Origin: Sphingomonadales bacterium UBA6157 | Lineage (GTDB): Bacteria > Pseudomonadota > Alphaproteobacteria > Sphingomonadales > Sphingomonadaceae | DNA length: 45,892 bases | Assembly (NCBI GenBank): GCA_002423025.1 | Contig: DIUN01000042.1 | Location: 1-45,892, forward strand | Direction of reading: 5' to 3' | Part shown: piece after piece, positions 17,541-26,206 of the stretch | Position numbering within the stretch: the stretch's first letter is position 1 | How the letters are laid out: every line of letters starts with the position of its first letter | Translations under genes and position numbers: made by a program | Notes under the pieces: model-generated | Databases searched by the model: none | What the model saw: only the letters and a program-made list of their open reading frames with translations | What the model was told of the DNA's origin: nothing

Positions 17541-17580
17541 GGGGGGTGGATTGCGTGGCAACTCACCCCCCTTTCTTTTC
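17541..17580 (+). terminator. Intrinsic terminator after TonB receptor 1
   Basis: An 8-bp all-matched stem GGGGGGTG/CACCCCCC (17541-17548 with 17564-17571) is followed by TTTCTTTTC. It ends the receptor transcript 25 bp past the stop. It probably sets the receptor at a higher level than the downstream sulfotransferase/MFS genes, which would depend on read-through or their own promoter. Confidence 0.75.
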
Positions 17581-17611
17581 ATTCCGCCAGAGTTGAGGCT
17601 AGACCAGAGCC

Positions 17612-19609
17612 ATGGACGTCAGGGATCAACGCACGGCTGCCACCGAGGCCGCCATCGATGAAGCAAAGCGACTGCTGCAGCGCGGCGCCTTCGCCCAGGC
17701 GGCTGCCGCCATGGAAGCCTTGCTGTCCACCGAGCCCGGCCATGCCGATGCGCTGTATATTTGCGCGGTAGCATTACGCTACTCCGGCAACATCGGTGGT
17801 GCGCAGACCATTTTGGCGCGGCTGCTCGAAGCCGAACCCGCACATGCCCGTGCCTTTCAGGAAACGGGGCATTGCCACCGCGCCCGCGGCGAGACCGAAC
17901 TGGCCATCCAGGCTTTCGATCGCGCCGTCGCATCCAACCCAGCGTTGCCGGCCAGCTGGCGCGCGCTGGTGGAACTCAATGCCGCCGCCGGCAGGCCCGA
18001 GGCCGAGGCGTTGGCCCGTAGCCATCATGACTGGCTGACAAACCTACCTCTCGAACTGGTGAGCGTTTCCAGTTTCATGCACGAGGGCAAGCTGTTCAAG
18101 GCCGAGAGGCTTTGCCGACATTTCCTGCAGAAGAACGGCCATCATCTCGAAGCAATGCGGATGCTGGCTGAGCTTGGGACCCGCTTCCAGGCGCTAGATG
18201 AAGCCGAGTTCATTCTCGAATCCTGCATGGAGATGGAGCCGGGCTTCCACCCCGGCCGCTTTGATTATGTGAATGTCCTGCACAAGCGCCAGAAGTTCGC
18301 CAAGGCGCTTGAGCAGGCGGCGATCCTGCGGGAGAACGCCCCCGGAATTCCGCATTTTGACATGCTCTATGCCAACCAGAAACTGGCCGTTGGCAGCTTT
18401 GAAGAAGCGCTGGAGATCTATGACGCACTGGCCGCTGACAAACCGGACAATCACCAAGTCAGCCTGACCCGCGGCCATGCGCTCAAGACGCTCGGTCGCC
18501 AGGCCGATGCAGTGCAGGCGTACAGGCAGGCCTACGGCAGCAAGCCGGATTTCGGCGATGCCTATTGGAGCCTTGCCAACCTCAAGACGTACCGCTTCAC
18601 CGATGACGAGATCACCCGCATGCAGGCCGCGGAGGCGCAGCGCTCCGTTGCTACGGTGGATCGCTATCATCTCTGCTTCGCGCTCGGCAAGGCGCTGGAG
18701 GACCGCGGCGATTACGCAGCATCATTCGCCTACTACGATACTGGAAACAGGCTCAAGCGCGAGGAGCTGCGCTATGATCCGCAGCGCATCGATGACGAGA
18801 TGGCCGCGCAAAAGCAGGCGTGCGTGCCGGATCTTTTTGCGCACTTGCGCGGAAGCGGTGCGGCTGCGCCCGACCCGATCTTCATCGTCGGCCTGCCGCG
18901 CGCCGGCTCCACCCTGCTCGAGCAGATCCTCGCGTCGCACTCCCAGGTTGAGGGCACCACAGAATTGCCCAACATCCTCGCGCTGGCGCACCGGCTCAAC
19001 GGGCGACGGCGAGTGGATGAGGAGGCGCGCTATCCCGCCAATCTGGGAGAGCTGAGCCGGGAGGAACTGACCAGCTTCGGCGAGGCGTATCTGCGCGATA
19101 CGGCCATTTACCGCACCGGGAAGCCCTTTTTCATAGACAAGATGCCGAATAATTTTCGGCATATCGGGCTCATTCACTTGATCCTGCCCAGCGCCCGGAT
19201 CATCGATGCACGGCGCGATGCGATGGGCTGCTGCTTCAGCGGCTTCAAGCAGTTGTTCGCCGAGGGGCAGGACTTCACATACGGCCTCACCGAGATTGGC
19301 CGATACTACAGCAGTTACCTCGGCCTGATGCAGCATTGGGATGAGGTGCTGCCCGGCAAGGTGTTGCGGGTCCGGTATGAAGATGTCGTAGCCGATCTCG
19401 ATACGCAGGTGCGTCGCCTGCTGGATTTCTGCGACCTACCATTCGAAGACGCCTGCATCAATTTTCACCAGACCGAGCGTGCCGTCCGGACCGCCAGTTC
19501 GGAGCAGGTGCGGCAGCCGATCTTCCGCGGCGGTCTCGACCAATGGGAAAATTTCGAGCCTTGGCTAGCGCCGCTTCGGGCGGCGCTCGCACCGGCGAGT
19601 GCCGCATGA
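17612..19609 (+). CDS. TPR-repeat sulfotransferase
   Basis: This 665-residue protein has several TPR repeats (about 15-390) fused to a C-terminal sulfotransferase domain. The 5'-phosphosulfate loop is FIVGLPRAGSTLLEQILASH (424-443). The 3'-phosphate site is R534/R535-D536 to Ser543 (ARRDAMGCCFSGF). It should move sulfate from PAPS to a hydroxyl or amine on a protein or small-molecule acceptor, with the TPR part binding the partner. There is no signal peptide, so it acts in the cytoplasm. It begins 95 bp after the receptor, beyond a terminator. It is followed after 23 bp by the MFS gene. Family members often neighbour TonB receptors in sphingomonads (general knowledge); their role is unknown. 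Confidence 0.9.
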   Translation: MDVRDQRTAATEAAIDEAKRLLQRGAFAQAAAAMEALLSTEPGHADALYICAVALRYSGNIGGAQTILARLLEAEPAHARAFQETGHCHRARGETELAIQAFDRAVASNPALPASWRALVELNAAAGRPEAEALARSHHDWLTNLPLELVSVSSFMHEGKLFKAERLCRHFLQKNGHHLEAMRMLAELGTRFQALDEAEFILESCMEMEPGFHPGRFDYVNVLHKRQKFAKALEQAAILRENAPGIPHFDMLYANQKLAVGSFEEALEIYDALAADKPDNHQVSLTRGHALKTLGRQADAVQAYRQAYGSKPDFGDAYWSLANLKTYRFTDDEITRMQAAEAQRSVATVDRYHLCFALGKALEDRGDYAASFAYYDTGNRLKREELRYDPQRIDDEMAAQKQACVPDLFAHLRGSGAAAPDPIFIVGLPRAGSTLLEQILASHSQVEGTTELPNILALAHRLNGRRRVDEEARYPANLGELSREELTSFGEAYLRDTAIYRTGKPFFIDKMPNNFRHIGLIHLILPSARIIDARRDAMGCCFSGFKQLFAEGQDFTYGLTEIGRYYSSYLGLMQHWDEVLPGKVLRVRYEDVVADLDTQVRRLLDFCDLPFEDACINFHQTERAVRTASSEQVRQPIFRGGLDQWENFEPWLAPLRAALAPASAA

Positions 19610-19632
19610 TCCGCAGGGGGGGACGCATAGCC

Positions 19633-20934
19633 ATGACACCAGCAAGCGTGGCGATTGACGAAAAGGATTCTGCGATGAGCGGGCGCTGGTATGTGCTCGG
19701 CATCATGATGCTGGTCTACACGATTAACATTGCCGATCGCTATGTCATGTCCACGGTGCTTGAGCCTATCCGGCTGGAGCTGCAGCTGACGGACAGCGGC
19801 GTCGCCTTTCTCACCGGTGTGTCACTGGCGCTGTTTTACGTTTCACTCGGCATCCCGCTCTCCTGGGTGGCAGACCGCTATAATCGCCGCAACTTGCTCG
19901 CCGCGGCACTTATTGCATGGTCGGCGATGACAGCGCTTTGCGGTCTCTCGCAGGGCTATTGGCAGCTGCTGCTGGCGCGCATCGGTGTGGGCGTTGGCGA
20001 GGCCGGCGGGACGCCCGCCTGCAACACGATTGTTGCTGATTATTTTCCAGCCGATCGCCGCCCGATGGCGATGACAGTGTTTGCGCTTGGCGCTCCCATC
20101 GGCGCCTGGCTGGGCGCGGACATGGCCGGAATGGTGGCAAATGCCTATGGCTGGCGGGCGGCATTCCTCGCGCTTGGCGTGCCTGGCGTGATCATGGGCG
20201 CGGTTGTGTACTTCACTATCAAGGAACCGGGTCGTGGCCGGCTTGATGCGGTTTCAACGGGTGTCGCGCCCAGCATCATGGAGACGCTGCGCTACATTCG
20301 CGAGCGCAAGGCCTCCTTCCATGTCATGATGGGCGGCGGCGTTTCGGCCCTCTGGGGTTGGGGGCTGATGTGGTTCACACCCACGTTCCTGCAGCGTACC
20401 TACGGTCTTGATGTCGGCGCGGCTGGCGCCGTTGTCGGGCCTATTCACCTCATTGCCGGCATCGCCGCATCGCTGTTCACGGCATGGCTGCTGTCGCGCC
20501 CGGCGTTTGTCGATCCGCGCCGTATCGTCTGGTTGCTCGGCTCGGTCACGGCCATCTCGACCGTGCCGTCTATCCTGGCCTATTGGACGAACTCGCTTTC
20601 CATGGCGACGCTGATGTTCTGGGCGTTCATCCCGGCAATCTATTTTTACATCGGCCCGGCCATGGCGCTGGTGCAAAACCTGGCGCCGCCCAAGATGCGG
20701 GCCATGGCCATTGCCGTCTCGCTGGTCGCGGCAAATGTGCTCAATCTCATCGTGGCGCCGCAGGCAGTCGGTTGGCTGAGCGATTATTTCGCCGGGCCGG
20801 CCGGGCCGGATGCCGCCTCGCTGCGCACCGCGCTGCTGTTCCTTGCACCAACCGGTTTCTGGGCTGCCTGGCACTATTGGGCTGCCTCGCGGACGATTAT
20901 CGAGGATCAGAAGATTGCCGTCGGTTATGTCTGA
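19633..20934 (+). CDS. MFS transporter (spinster-like)
   Basis: This 433-residue polytopic protein has about 12 hydrophobic segments. Motif A-type loops are present (SWVADRYNRRNLL between TM2 and TM3), as is GVGVGEAGGTPACNTIVADYFPADRR, typical of the spinster-like MFS branch. It is an inner-membrane secondary carrier, probably importing the compound taken up by the adjacent TonB receptor. The ATG at 19633 has AGGGGGGGA upstream. An ATG at 19606 overlapping the previous stop is an alternative and would add nine residues. Its stop overlaps the aldehyde dehydrogenase start by 8 nt. Confidence 0.92.
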   Translation: MTPASVAIDEKDSAMSGRWYVLGIMMLVYTINIADRYVMSTVLEPIRLELQLTDSGVAFLTGVSLALFYVSLGIPLSWVADRYNRRNLLAAALIAWSAMTALCGLSQGYWQLLLARIGVGVGEAGGTPACNTIVADYFPADRRPMAMTVFALGAPIGAWLGADMAGMVANAYGWRAAFLALGVPGVIMGAVVYFTIKEPGRGRLDAVSTGVAPSIMETLRYIRERKASFHVMMGGGVSALWGWGLMWFTPTFLQRTYGLDVGAAGAVVGPIHLIAGIAASLFTAWLLSRPAFVDPRRIVWLLGSVTAISTVPSILAYWTNSLSMATLMFWAFIPAIYFYIGPAMALVQNLAPPKMRAMAIAVSLVAANVLNLIVAPQAVGWLSDYFAGPAGPDAASLRTALLFLAPTGFWAAWHYWAASRTIIEDQKIAVGYV

Positions 20935-22372
20935 TGCCGCTGCAGCGCCGCTGCATTCCTATATCGATGGCCATTGGGTGCTGCCGCAGTGCTCCGGAGG
21001 CACGCTCGACGCCATCAATCCGGCCACAGAGGAACTGGCGGCGCGCGTGGCGCTGTGCGGTCCCGAGGATGTCGATCTCGCCGTTGCTGCTGCACAACGC
21101 GCGTTTGCCGGTTGGGGCGACACGCCGCTGGAGCGGCGGCTGGCGCTCACCGAAACGCTGATCGCCGTGTTCGAGCGACGCTATGATGAAATGGTGGCGG
21201 CAATCACCGTCGAGATGGGTGCGCCGTTCGATTTGTCATACGCTTCGCAGGCCGAGTGTGGGCCGGGGCATCTCAAGGAAACCGTCAAGGCAGCCCTGGC
21301 GCTGGAGTGGGAGCGCCGCATTGGTGGCAGCAGCAGCCTCGTCCATGAGCCGGTAGGCGTTTGTGTACTCATCACCCCCTGGAACTGGCCGATCAACCAG
21401 CTCGCCGCCAAGATCGGCCCTGCGCTGGTGGCGGGCTGCACCATCGTGCTCAAGCCTAGCGAAGTTGCGCCGCTGTCCGCCCAGCTCTTCGCGGAATTCA
21501 TTGATGAGGCGGGATTTCCGGCCGGTGTGTTCAACATGGTGCATGGCACCGGCGCGATGATAGGTGATGCCCTCACCGGCCACCCGGGCGTTGACATGGT
21601 CTCCTTCACGGGTTCGACTGCTGCCGGCATTCGGGTGGCCAAATCGGCGGCGGACACGGTCAAGCGCGTCTCGCAGGAACTCGGCGGAAAATCCGCCAAC
21701 ATCGTGTTCGCCGATGTCGATCTGGAGGCTGCGGTCACACGCGGCGTGCTGCACTGCTTCAACAACAGCGGCCAATCCTGCAACGCGCCGACACGGATGC
21801 TGGTCGAGGCTTCGGTCTATGATGAGGCGGTTGCGATCGCGGCGCGAGTGGGCGCTGCGGTCCAGGTGGGAGACCCGGCGCAGCAGGGCTCGCATCTCGG
21901 GCCGGTGGTCACCAGGGCGCATTTCGAGAAGATCCAGCGGCTGATCCAGGCTGGTATCGATGAAGGCGCGATGCCTGTCATCGGCGGTCCCGGCAAGCCC
22001 GAGGGCTTTGCACGCGGTCATTATGTGCGGCCGACGATCTTTGCTGGTGTGCACAACGGCATGACGGTCGCACAGGAGGAGATTTTCGGCCCGGTGCTGG
22101 TGATGATCCCCTTCCGGGATGAAGCCGAGGCAGTCGCCATCGCCAATGATTCGCCCTACGGCCTTGCTGCCTATGTGCAGAGCGCGGACAAGGAGCGCGC
22201 CCGGCGTGTGGCACGCCGCATCCGCGCCGGCAGTGTGCATCTGAACGGCGCTGGCCAGGATTACGGCTCGCCCTTTGGCGGCTTCAAACAGTCCGGCAAT
22301 GGCCGCGAATGGGGCGTCTTCGGGCTGCTCGATTATCTTGAACTCAAGGTCGTCAACGGCTTCCATGATTGA
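20927..22372 (+). CDS. Aldehyde dehydrogenase (NAD(P)-dependent) 1
   Basis: This 481-residue ALDH-superfamily enzyme has Asn153 (TPWNWP), general base Glu251 (SQELGGKSAN) and nucleophile Cys285 (NSGQSCNAPTR). It oxidises an aldehyde to the acid. Overlap with the MFS gene, the 12-bp gap to the enolase-superfamily gene and the GMC oxidase two genes on suggest a chain: alcohol to aldehyde (GMC), then to acid (this enzyme). Betaine-aldehyde dehydrogenase activity is possible but cannot be claimed from motifs alone. Confidence 0.93.
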   Translation: MSDAAAAPLHSYIDGHWVLPQCSGGTLDAINPATEELAARVALCGPEDVDLAVAAAQRAFAGWGDTPLERRLALTETLIAVFERRYDEMVAAITVEMGAPFDLSYASQAECGPGHLKETVKAALALEWERRIGGSSSLVHEPVGVCVLITPWNWPINQLAAKIGPALVAGCTIVLKPSEVAPLSAQLFAEFIDEAGFPAGVFNMVHGTGAMIGDALTGHPGVDMVSFTGSTAAGIRVAKSAADTVKRVSQELGGKSANIVFADVDLEAAVTRGVLHCFNNSGQSCNAPTRMLVEASVYDEAVAIAARVGAAVQVGDPAQQGSHLGPVVTRAHFEKIQRLIQAGIDEGAMPVIGGPGKPEGFARGHYVRPTIFAGVHNGMTVAQEEIFGPVLVMIPFRDEAEAVAIANDSPYGLAAYVQSADKERARRVARRIRAGSVHLNGAGQDYGSPFGGFKQSGNGREWGVFGLLDYLELKVVNGFHD

Positions 22373-22384
22373 GGGCGCGGCGCG

Positions 22385-23572
22385 ATGAAGCTCACTGATA
22401 TCAAGACATTCGTGGTCGGCAATCCGCCGCCGCATTTCGGCGGTCGCTACTTCGTGTTCGTCAAGCTGACGACGGACGGCAATGTTTCGGGCATCGGCGA
22501 GGCCTATTGCGTGCCCTTTGCGCCGCATCTCGTGGCGCAGATGATCGAGGATGTTTTCGATCGCTATGTCCGTGGTCATGATCCGCATGATATCGAGACG
22601 ATGTGGCGCAGGGTTTATTCCAGCGGCTTTACCCAGCATCCAGACCTGACGCTGATGGGCGTTCTCAGCGCGCTGGAAATGGCCTGTTGGGACATCATAG
22701 GCAAGGAGGCGAACAAGCCGGTCTACAAGCTGCTCGGCGGTCAGGTGCATGAGCGGCTGCGCGCCTATACCTACATCTATCCACGTCCCGCCGATGCCAG
22801 CGATGTCTATCATGATCCCGATCTCGCTGCCGAACGGGCCGTCGAATATCTTGCTCAGGGCTTCACGGCCCTGAAGTTCGATCCGGCAGGGCCTTATTCC
22901 GCCTTTGACGGTCGCCAGCTCTCGCTCGAAGCTCTGGATTTGTGCGAGCGCTTCGCCCGGCAGCTGCGCGAGGCCGTAGGCAATCGTGCGGACCTGCTCT
23001 TTGGCACGCATGGCCAGATGACAGCTGCTGGCGCGATCAGGTTGGCGAGGCGGCTGGAGCCTTTTCATCCGCTATGGCTGGAAGAGCCGGTACCACCAGA
23101 TGCGCCGGATGAAATGGCCAAGGTGGCGCGCGCCACAAGCATCCCCATCGCCACAGGCGAGCGGCTCACGACGAAGTATGATTTTGCCAGGCTGCTCAAG
23201 GCCGGTGCCGCCGCCATCCTGCAGATGAACCTCGGGCGCGTCGGCGGCATTCTTGAGGCCAAGAAGATTGCCGGCATGGCAGAGGTGCACCACGCCCAGA
23301 TCGCGCCGCACCTCTATTGCGGGCCAGTGGTAGGCGCGGCGAACATCCAGATCGCCACCTGCTCGCCGAACTTCCTTGTCCTTGAGAGCATCGAGACGTG
23401 GGGCGGCTTTCATTCCGAGATCCTCAAGACCCCGATCAGGTTCGAGGAGGGGCATGTGATTCCCCCAACCGAGCCCGGTCTCGGTGTCGAGCTTGATGAG
23501 GCGGTTGCCGCTGCCAATCCCTATACAGGCACGATGCTCCATCTTGAGATGACCCAGCATCCGGTCAGTTGA
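22385..23572 (+). CDS. Mandelate racemase/muconate-lactonizing (enolase superfamily) protein
   Basis: This 395-residue protein resembles acid-sugar dehydratases of the galactonate-dehydratase type. It has ALKFDP (162-167, Lys164), metal-ligand Glu233 or Glu234 (WLEEPVPPD), Glu259 (IATGERL) and His309 (IAPHLYCGP). Where the first metal-binding Asp normally sits, I read L-F-G-T-H-G (205-210), so Gly/Thr may replace the ligand. Members abstract a proton alpha to a carboxylate and then dehydrate, racemise or cycloisomerise. The gene is 12 bp after the ALDH and its stop overlaps the GMC start (TGATG). A hydroxy acid made by the ALDH is a plausible substrate; identity unknown. Confidence 0.88.
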   Translation: MKLTDIKTFVVGNPPPHFGGRYFVFVKLTTDGNVSGIGEAYCVPFAPHLVAQMIEDVFDRYVRGHDPHDIETMWRRVYSSGFTQHPDLTLMGVLSALEMACWDIIGKEANKPVYKLLGGQVHERLRAYTYIYPRPADASDVYHDPDLAAERAVEYLAQGFTALKFDPAGPYSAFDGRQLSLEALDLCERFARQLREAVGNRADLLFGTHGQMTAAGAIRLARRLEPFHPLWLEEPVPPDAPDEMAKVARATSIPIATGERLTTKYDFARLLKAGAAAILQMNLGRVGGILEAKKIAGMAEVHHAQIAPHLYCGPVVGAANIQIATCSPNFLVLESIETWGGFHSEILKTPIRFEEGHVIPPTEPGLGVELDEAVAAANPYTGTMLHLEMTQHPVS

Positions 23573-25203
23573 TGGACGCGTTCGATTATATCATCGTCGG
23601 TGCCGGCACCGCAGGTTGCGTCCTCGCAGCGCGCCTCTCGGCCGATGGCAAGACTCGTGTGCTGCTGCTTGAAGCCGGGGGCTCGGATCGTACACTCTAT
23701 ATCCAGCTTCCGATCGGCTATGGCCGCACCTTCTTCGATGCCCGCATCAACTGGATGTACGACACGCTGCCGGTGCCGGGGCTGGGTGGCCGCACCAGCT
23801 ATTGGCCGCGCGGCAAGGTCGTCGGTGGCTCTGGGTCTATCAACGCCATGGTGCATGTTCGCGGCCAGCGCGGTGATTTCGATGATTGGGCCGCCGCCGG
23901 CAACCCCGGCTGGGGCTGGGACGATGTGCTGCCCTGGTTCATCAAGGCAGAGGACCATGACCATGGCGCCAACGATTGGCATGGCTCCGGCGGGCCGCAG
24001 CATGTGACGGACATTTCCGCAGTCGCGCATCCGCTGTGCCAGACCTTTGTCCGCACCGGCCAGGCACTGGGTTTTTCCTATTCGCCCGATCTCAACGGCG
24101 CACAGGCCGAAGGCGTCGGCACTTACCAGATCAACACGCGCAATGGTCGGCGCGCATCCACGGCCAACGCTTATCTTCGCCCGGCGCTCAGGCGCGGCAA
24201 CCTGGTCCTGCGCTCAAAGGCACATGCAACGCGCATTGTCTTCGAGGGCGTTCGTGCAGTCGGTGTCGCCTACACGCGCGGGGGCCAGAGCCTTGAAGCG
24301 AGGGCGAGCCGTGAGATCATCCTCTCCGGCGGCTCGATCAACTCGCCGCAGTTGCTGCAATTGTCAGGCATCGGCGATGCGGCGCTGCTGCAATCGCTGG
24401 GCATCACACCGCTGATTGATGCAGCAGCCGTGGGCCAGAATTTGCAGGATCATCTGGCTGTCAGCTACTTTTACAAATCCTCGGTGCCGACCCTCAATGA
24501 TACGCTTCGCCCGCTCGCAGGCAAGGTGAAGGCAGCTTTGCGCTATCTTGTTGATCGCGGGGGCCCGCTCTCGATGAGCGTCAACCAGGGCGGCGGCTTC
24601 GTCCGTAGCGGCCCCGAATCGGAGCGGGCCGATCTGCAGCTGTATTTCAGTCCGGTCAGCTATACGGGCTCACCGCTCTCCGAGCGTAAGCTGCTCAATC
24701 CGGACCCATTTTCGGCCTTTCTGCTGTCCTTCAACGCGTGCCGGCCAAGCAGCCGGGGGCATCTCCAGATCGCTTCGGCAGACCCGTTCGCGGCGCCTGC
24801 CATCCAGCCCAATTATCTTTCAACCGAGCATGATGTGGGCCAGGCGCGCACCGGTATTCGCCTGCTCCGCAGCATCGCTGCGACCGCGCCGCTGGCGGAC
24901 ATCATCATCGATGAACTGGTACCCGGCCATCATCTTGCCACCGAAGCGGAGCTTTTGGAGGATTTCCGCCAGCGCGCCGATACGGTTTATCACCCGACCA
25001 GCACCTGCATGATGGGGCCGGATCCAGCGACTTCGGTTGTCGACGCCCGGTTGCGTGTGCATGGCGTGACAGGCCTGCGCGTCGCCGATGCTTCGGTCTT
25101 CCCCAATCTTACCTCGGGGAACACCAATGCGCCGACGGTGATGGTGGCGGAAAAGGCTGCAGCCATGATTATCGAAGACAGTCGGTTTGATTTTTTGCGA
25201 TAG
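23572..25203 (+). CDS. GMC-family FAD oxidoreductase (choline/alcohol dehydrogenase-like)
   Basis: This 543-residue protein has the FAD motif YIIVGAGTAGCVLAARL (6-22), GMC signature 1 around PRGKVVGGSGSINAMV and signature 2 (SGGSINSPQLLQLSGIG). Catalytic His474 is in YHPTSTCMMG, with the Asn pair of SGNTNAP near 517-519. The family oxidises alcohols, including choline, to aldehydes. Length and motifs resemble BetA, but BetA-like proteins act on many alcohols. It is the last gene of the receptor-linked run. Together with the upstream ALDH it could turn an alcohol into an acid. Confidence 0.92.
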   Translation: MDAFDYIIVGAGTAGCVLAARLSADGKTRVLLLEAGGSDRTLYIQLPIGYGRTFFDARINWMYDTLPVPGLGGRTSYWPRGKVVGGSGSINAMVHVRGQRGDFDDWAAAGNPGWGWDDVLPWFIKAEDHDHGANDWHGSGGPQHVTDISAVAHPLCQTFVRTGQALGFSYSPDLNGAQAEGVGTYQINTRNGRRASTANAYLRPALRRGNLVLRSKAHATRIVFEGVRAVGVAYTRGGQSLEARASREIILSGGSINSPQLLQLSGIGDAALLQSLGITPLIDAAAVGQNLQDHLAVSYFYKSSVPTLNDTLRPLAGKVKAALRYLVDRGGPLSMSVNQGGGFVRSGPESERADLQLYFSPVSYTGSPLSERKLLNPDPFSAFLLSFNACRPSSRGHLQIASADPFAAPAIQPNYLSTEHDVGQARTGIRLLRSIAATAPLADIIIDELVPGHHLATEAELLEDFRQRADTVYHPTSTCMMGPDPATSVVDARLRVHGVTGLRVADASVFPNLTSGNTNAPTVMVAEKAAAMIIEDSRFDFLR

Positions 25204-25252
25204 GGTTAGAATTATTTACCGATTGCCTCTGTAGCCATCGCTCATACAGTCA

Positions 25253-25267
25253 CGGTTTCCGAAACCG
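25253..25267. promoter_or_regulatory. Palindrome overlapping the RBS zone of LysR 2
   Basis: CGGTTTC-C-GAAACCG is a perfect 7-bp inverted repeat with one central base. It lies 12 nt before the GTG start and abuts the GGAGGG Shine-Dalgarno sequence (from 25267). It could be an autoregulatory operator or, less likely given the tiny loop, an RNA hairpin. Confidence 0.45.
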
Positions 25268-25279
25268 GAGGGCGGCGCC

Positions 25280-26206
25280 GTGCACGGCAAGATCGATCTG
25301 CACAAACTGCCGCCGCTCAAGGCGCTGAAGGGCTTTGAGGCGGCGACGCGCCGCCAGAGCATACGCGATGCGGCAGATGAGCTTTGCCTTACCCATCCGG
25401 CCGTCAGCCATCAGGTGCAACTCATCGAGGATGCCCTGGGGGTCAACCTGTTCGCGCAAGAGGGTCGGCACATTGTCTCGACCGAGCAGGGTCGCATCTT
25501 TTACCCCTATGTGCGCGCGGCCTTTGAATCACTGATCGAGGGCGTGGAGGCGGTGCATCGCAATGCGCCGGACAAGGCGCTGCGCGTGCAAACCTACGTG
25601 ACGGCGTCTATCCGCTGGCTGGCCCGGCGCATGCCGCATTTCCTCGCCGAGCATCCCAATATCAAGCTGACGCTGAGTACCTGCGCTGTCGAATGGGAGT
25701 TCGATGATATCCATGCCGATGTCGGGCTAGTCTACTGCGAATCCCTGCCTGATCCGGCGAGGTATCACTGGATTCCACTGTTTGACTACGCTCTGTCCAC
25801 CGTCTGCAGCCCGGCGCTGCGTGCCAGGCTGGGCCCGACGCCGAGTGTCGAGGATATCCTCAAGCAGCCGCTTGCCGCAGTCTATACCGAGGTGCGCAAC
25901 TGGAACACCTGGTTCGAATCTGCCGGCGTCGCCTTTGATCCGGCCTCTTCCTATCTGGTGGTCGATACGCTGGCGGTGGCGTTGGAAATGGCGCTGGATG
26001 GCGAAGCCATAGCTCTCATAAACGGCCCGTTTGTCAGCCATGATTTGGCGGCCGGGCGTCTGGTCAAGCCGGTGCTGCACAGTACACGCTGCCCTGGCGG
26101 CTGGGGCCTGATCTGCCGCAAGGACATGCAGGACAACCTGCGCGTGCGGACCTTCATGGACTGGGTTACGCGCAACGCCGCCGAGACAGTGCTTATTCCA
26201 GCGTAA
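25280..26206 (+). CDS. LysR-family transcriptional regulator (GcvA-like) 2
   Basis: This 308-residue protein has an N-terminal winged HTH (about 10-70, LKALKGFEAATRRQSIRDAADELCLTHPAVSHQVQ) and a C-terminal inducer-binding domain. The start is a GTG at 25280 with a strong GGAGGG 8 nt upstream. It follows the GMC gene by 76 bp in the same direction and may regulate that operon or the convergent ALDH/HIBADH-like pair. Its 3' end overlaps the convergent ALDH gene by 14 bp, so the two transcripts are partly antisense. Confidence 0.92.
   Translation: MHGKIDLHKLPPLKALKGFEAATRRQSIRDAADELCLTHPAVSHQVQLIEDALGVNLFAQEGRHIVSTEQGRIFYPYVRAAFESLIEGVEAVHRNAPDKALRVQTYVTASIRWLARRMPHFLAEHPNIKLTLSTCAVEWEFDDIHADVGLVYCESLPDPARYHWIPLFDYALSTVCSPALRARLGPTPSVEDILKQPLAAVYTEVRNWNTWFESAGVAFDPASSYLVVDTLAVALEMALDGEAIALINGPFVSHDLAAGRLVKPVLHSTRCPGGWGLICRKDMQDNLRVRTFMDWVTRNAAETVLIPA

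Noticed and set aside
15285..17582. 765-codon open frame on the minus strand opposite TonB receptor 1
   Set aside because: Translation has no family character and the plus strand encodes a complete receptor. Long antisense frames are expected in GC-rich DNA.
23572..25203. Assigning betA (choline dehydrogenase) outright
   Set aside because: GMC proteins with these motifs act on many alcohols; operon partners (enolase-superfamily protein, sulfotransferase) do not match a plain choline-to-betaine operon, and no betI or choline transporter is present.
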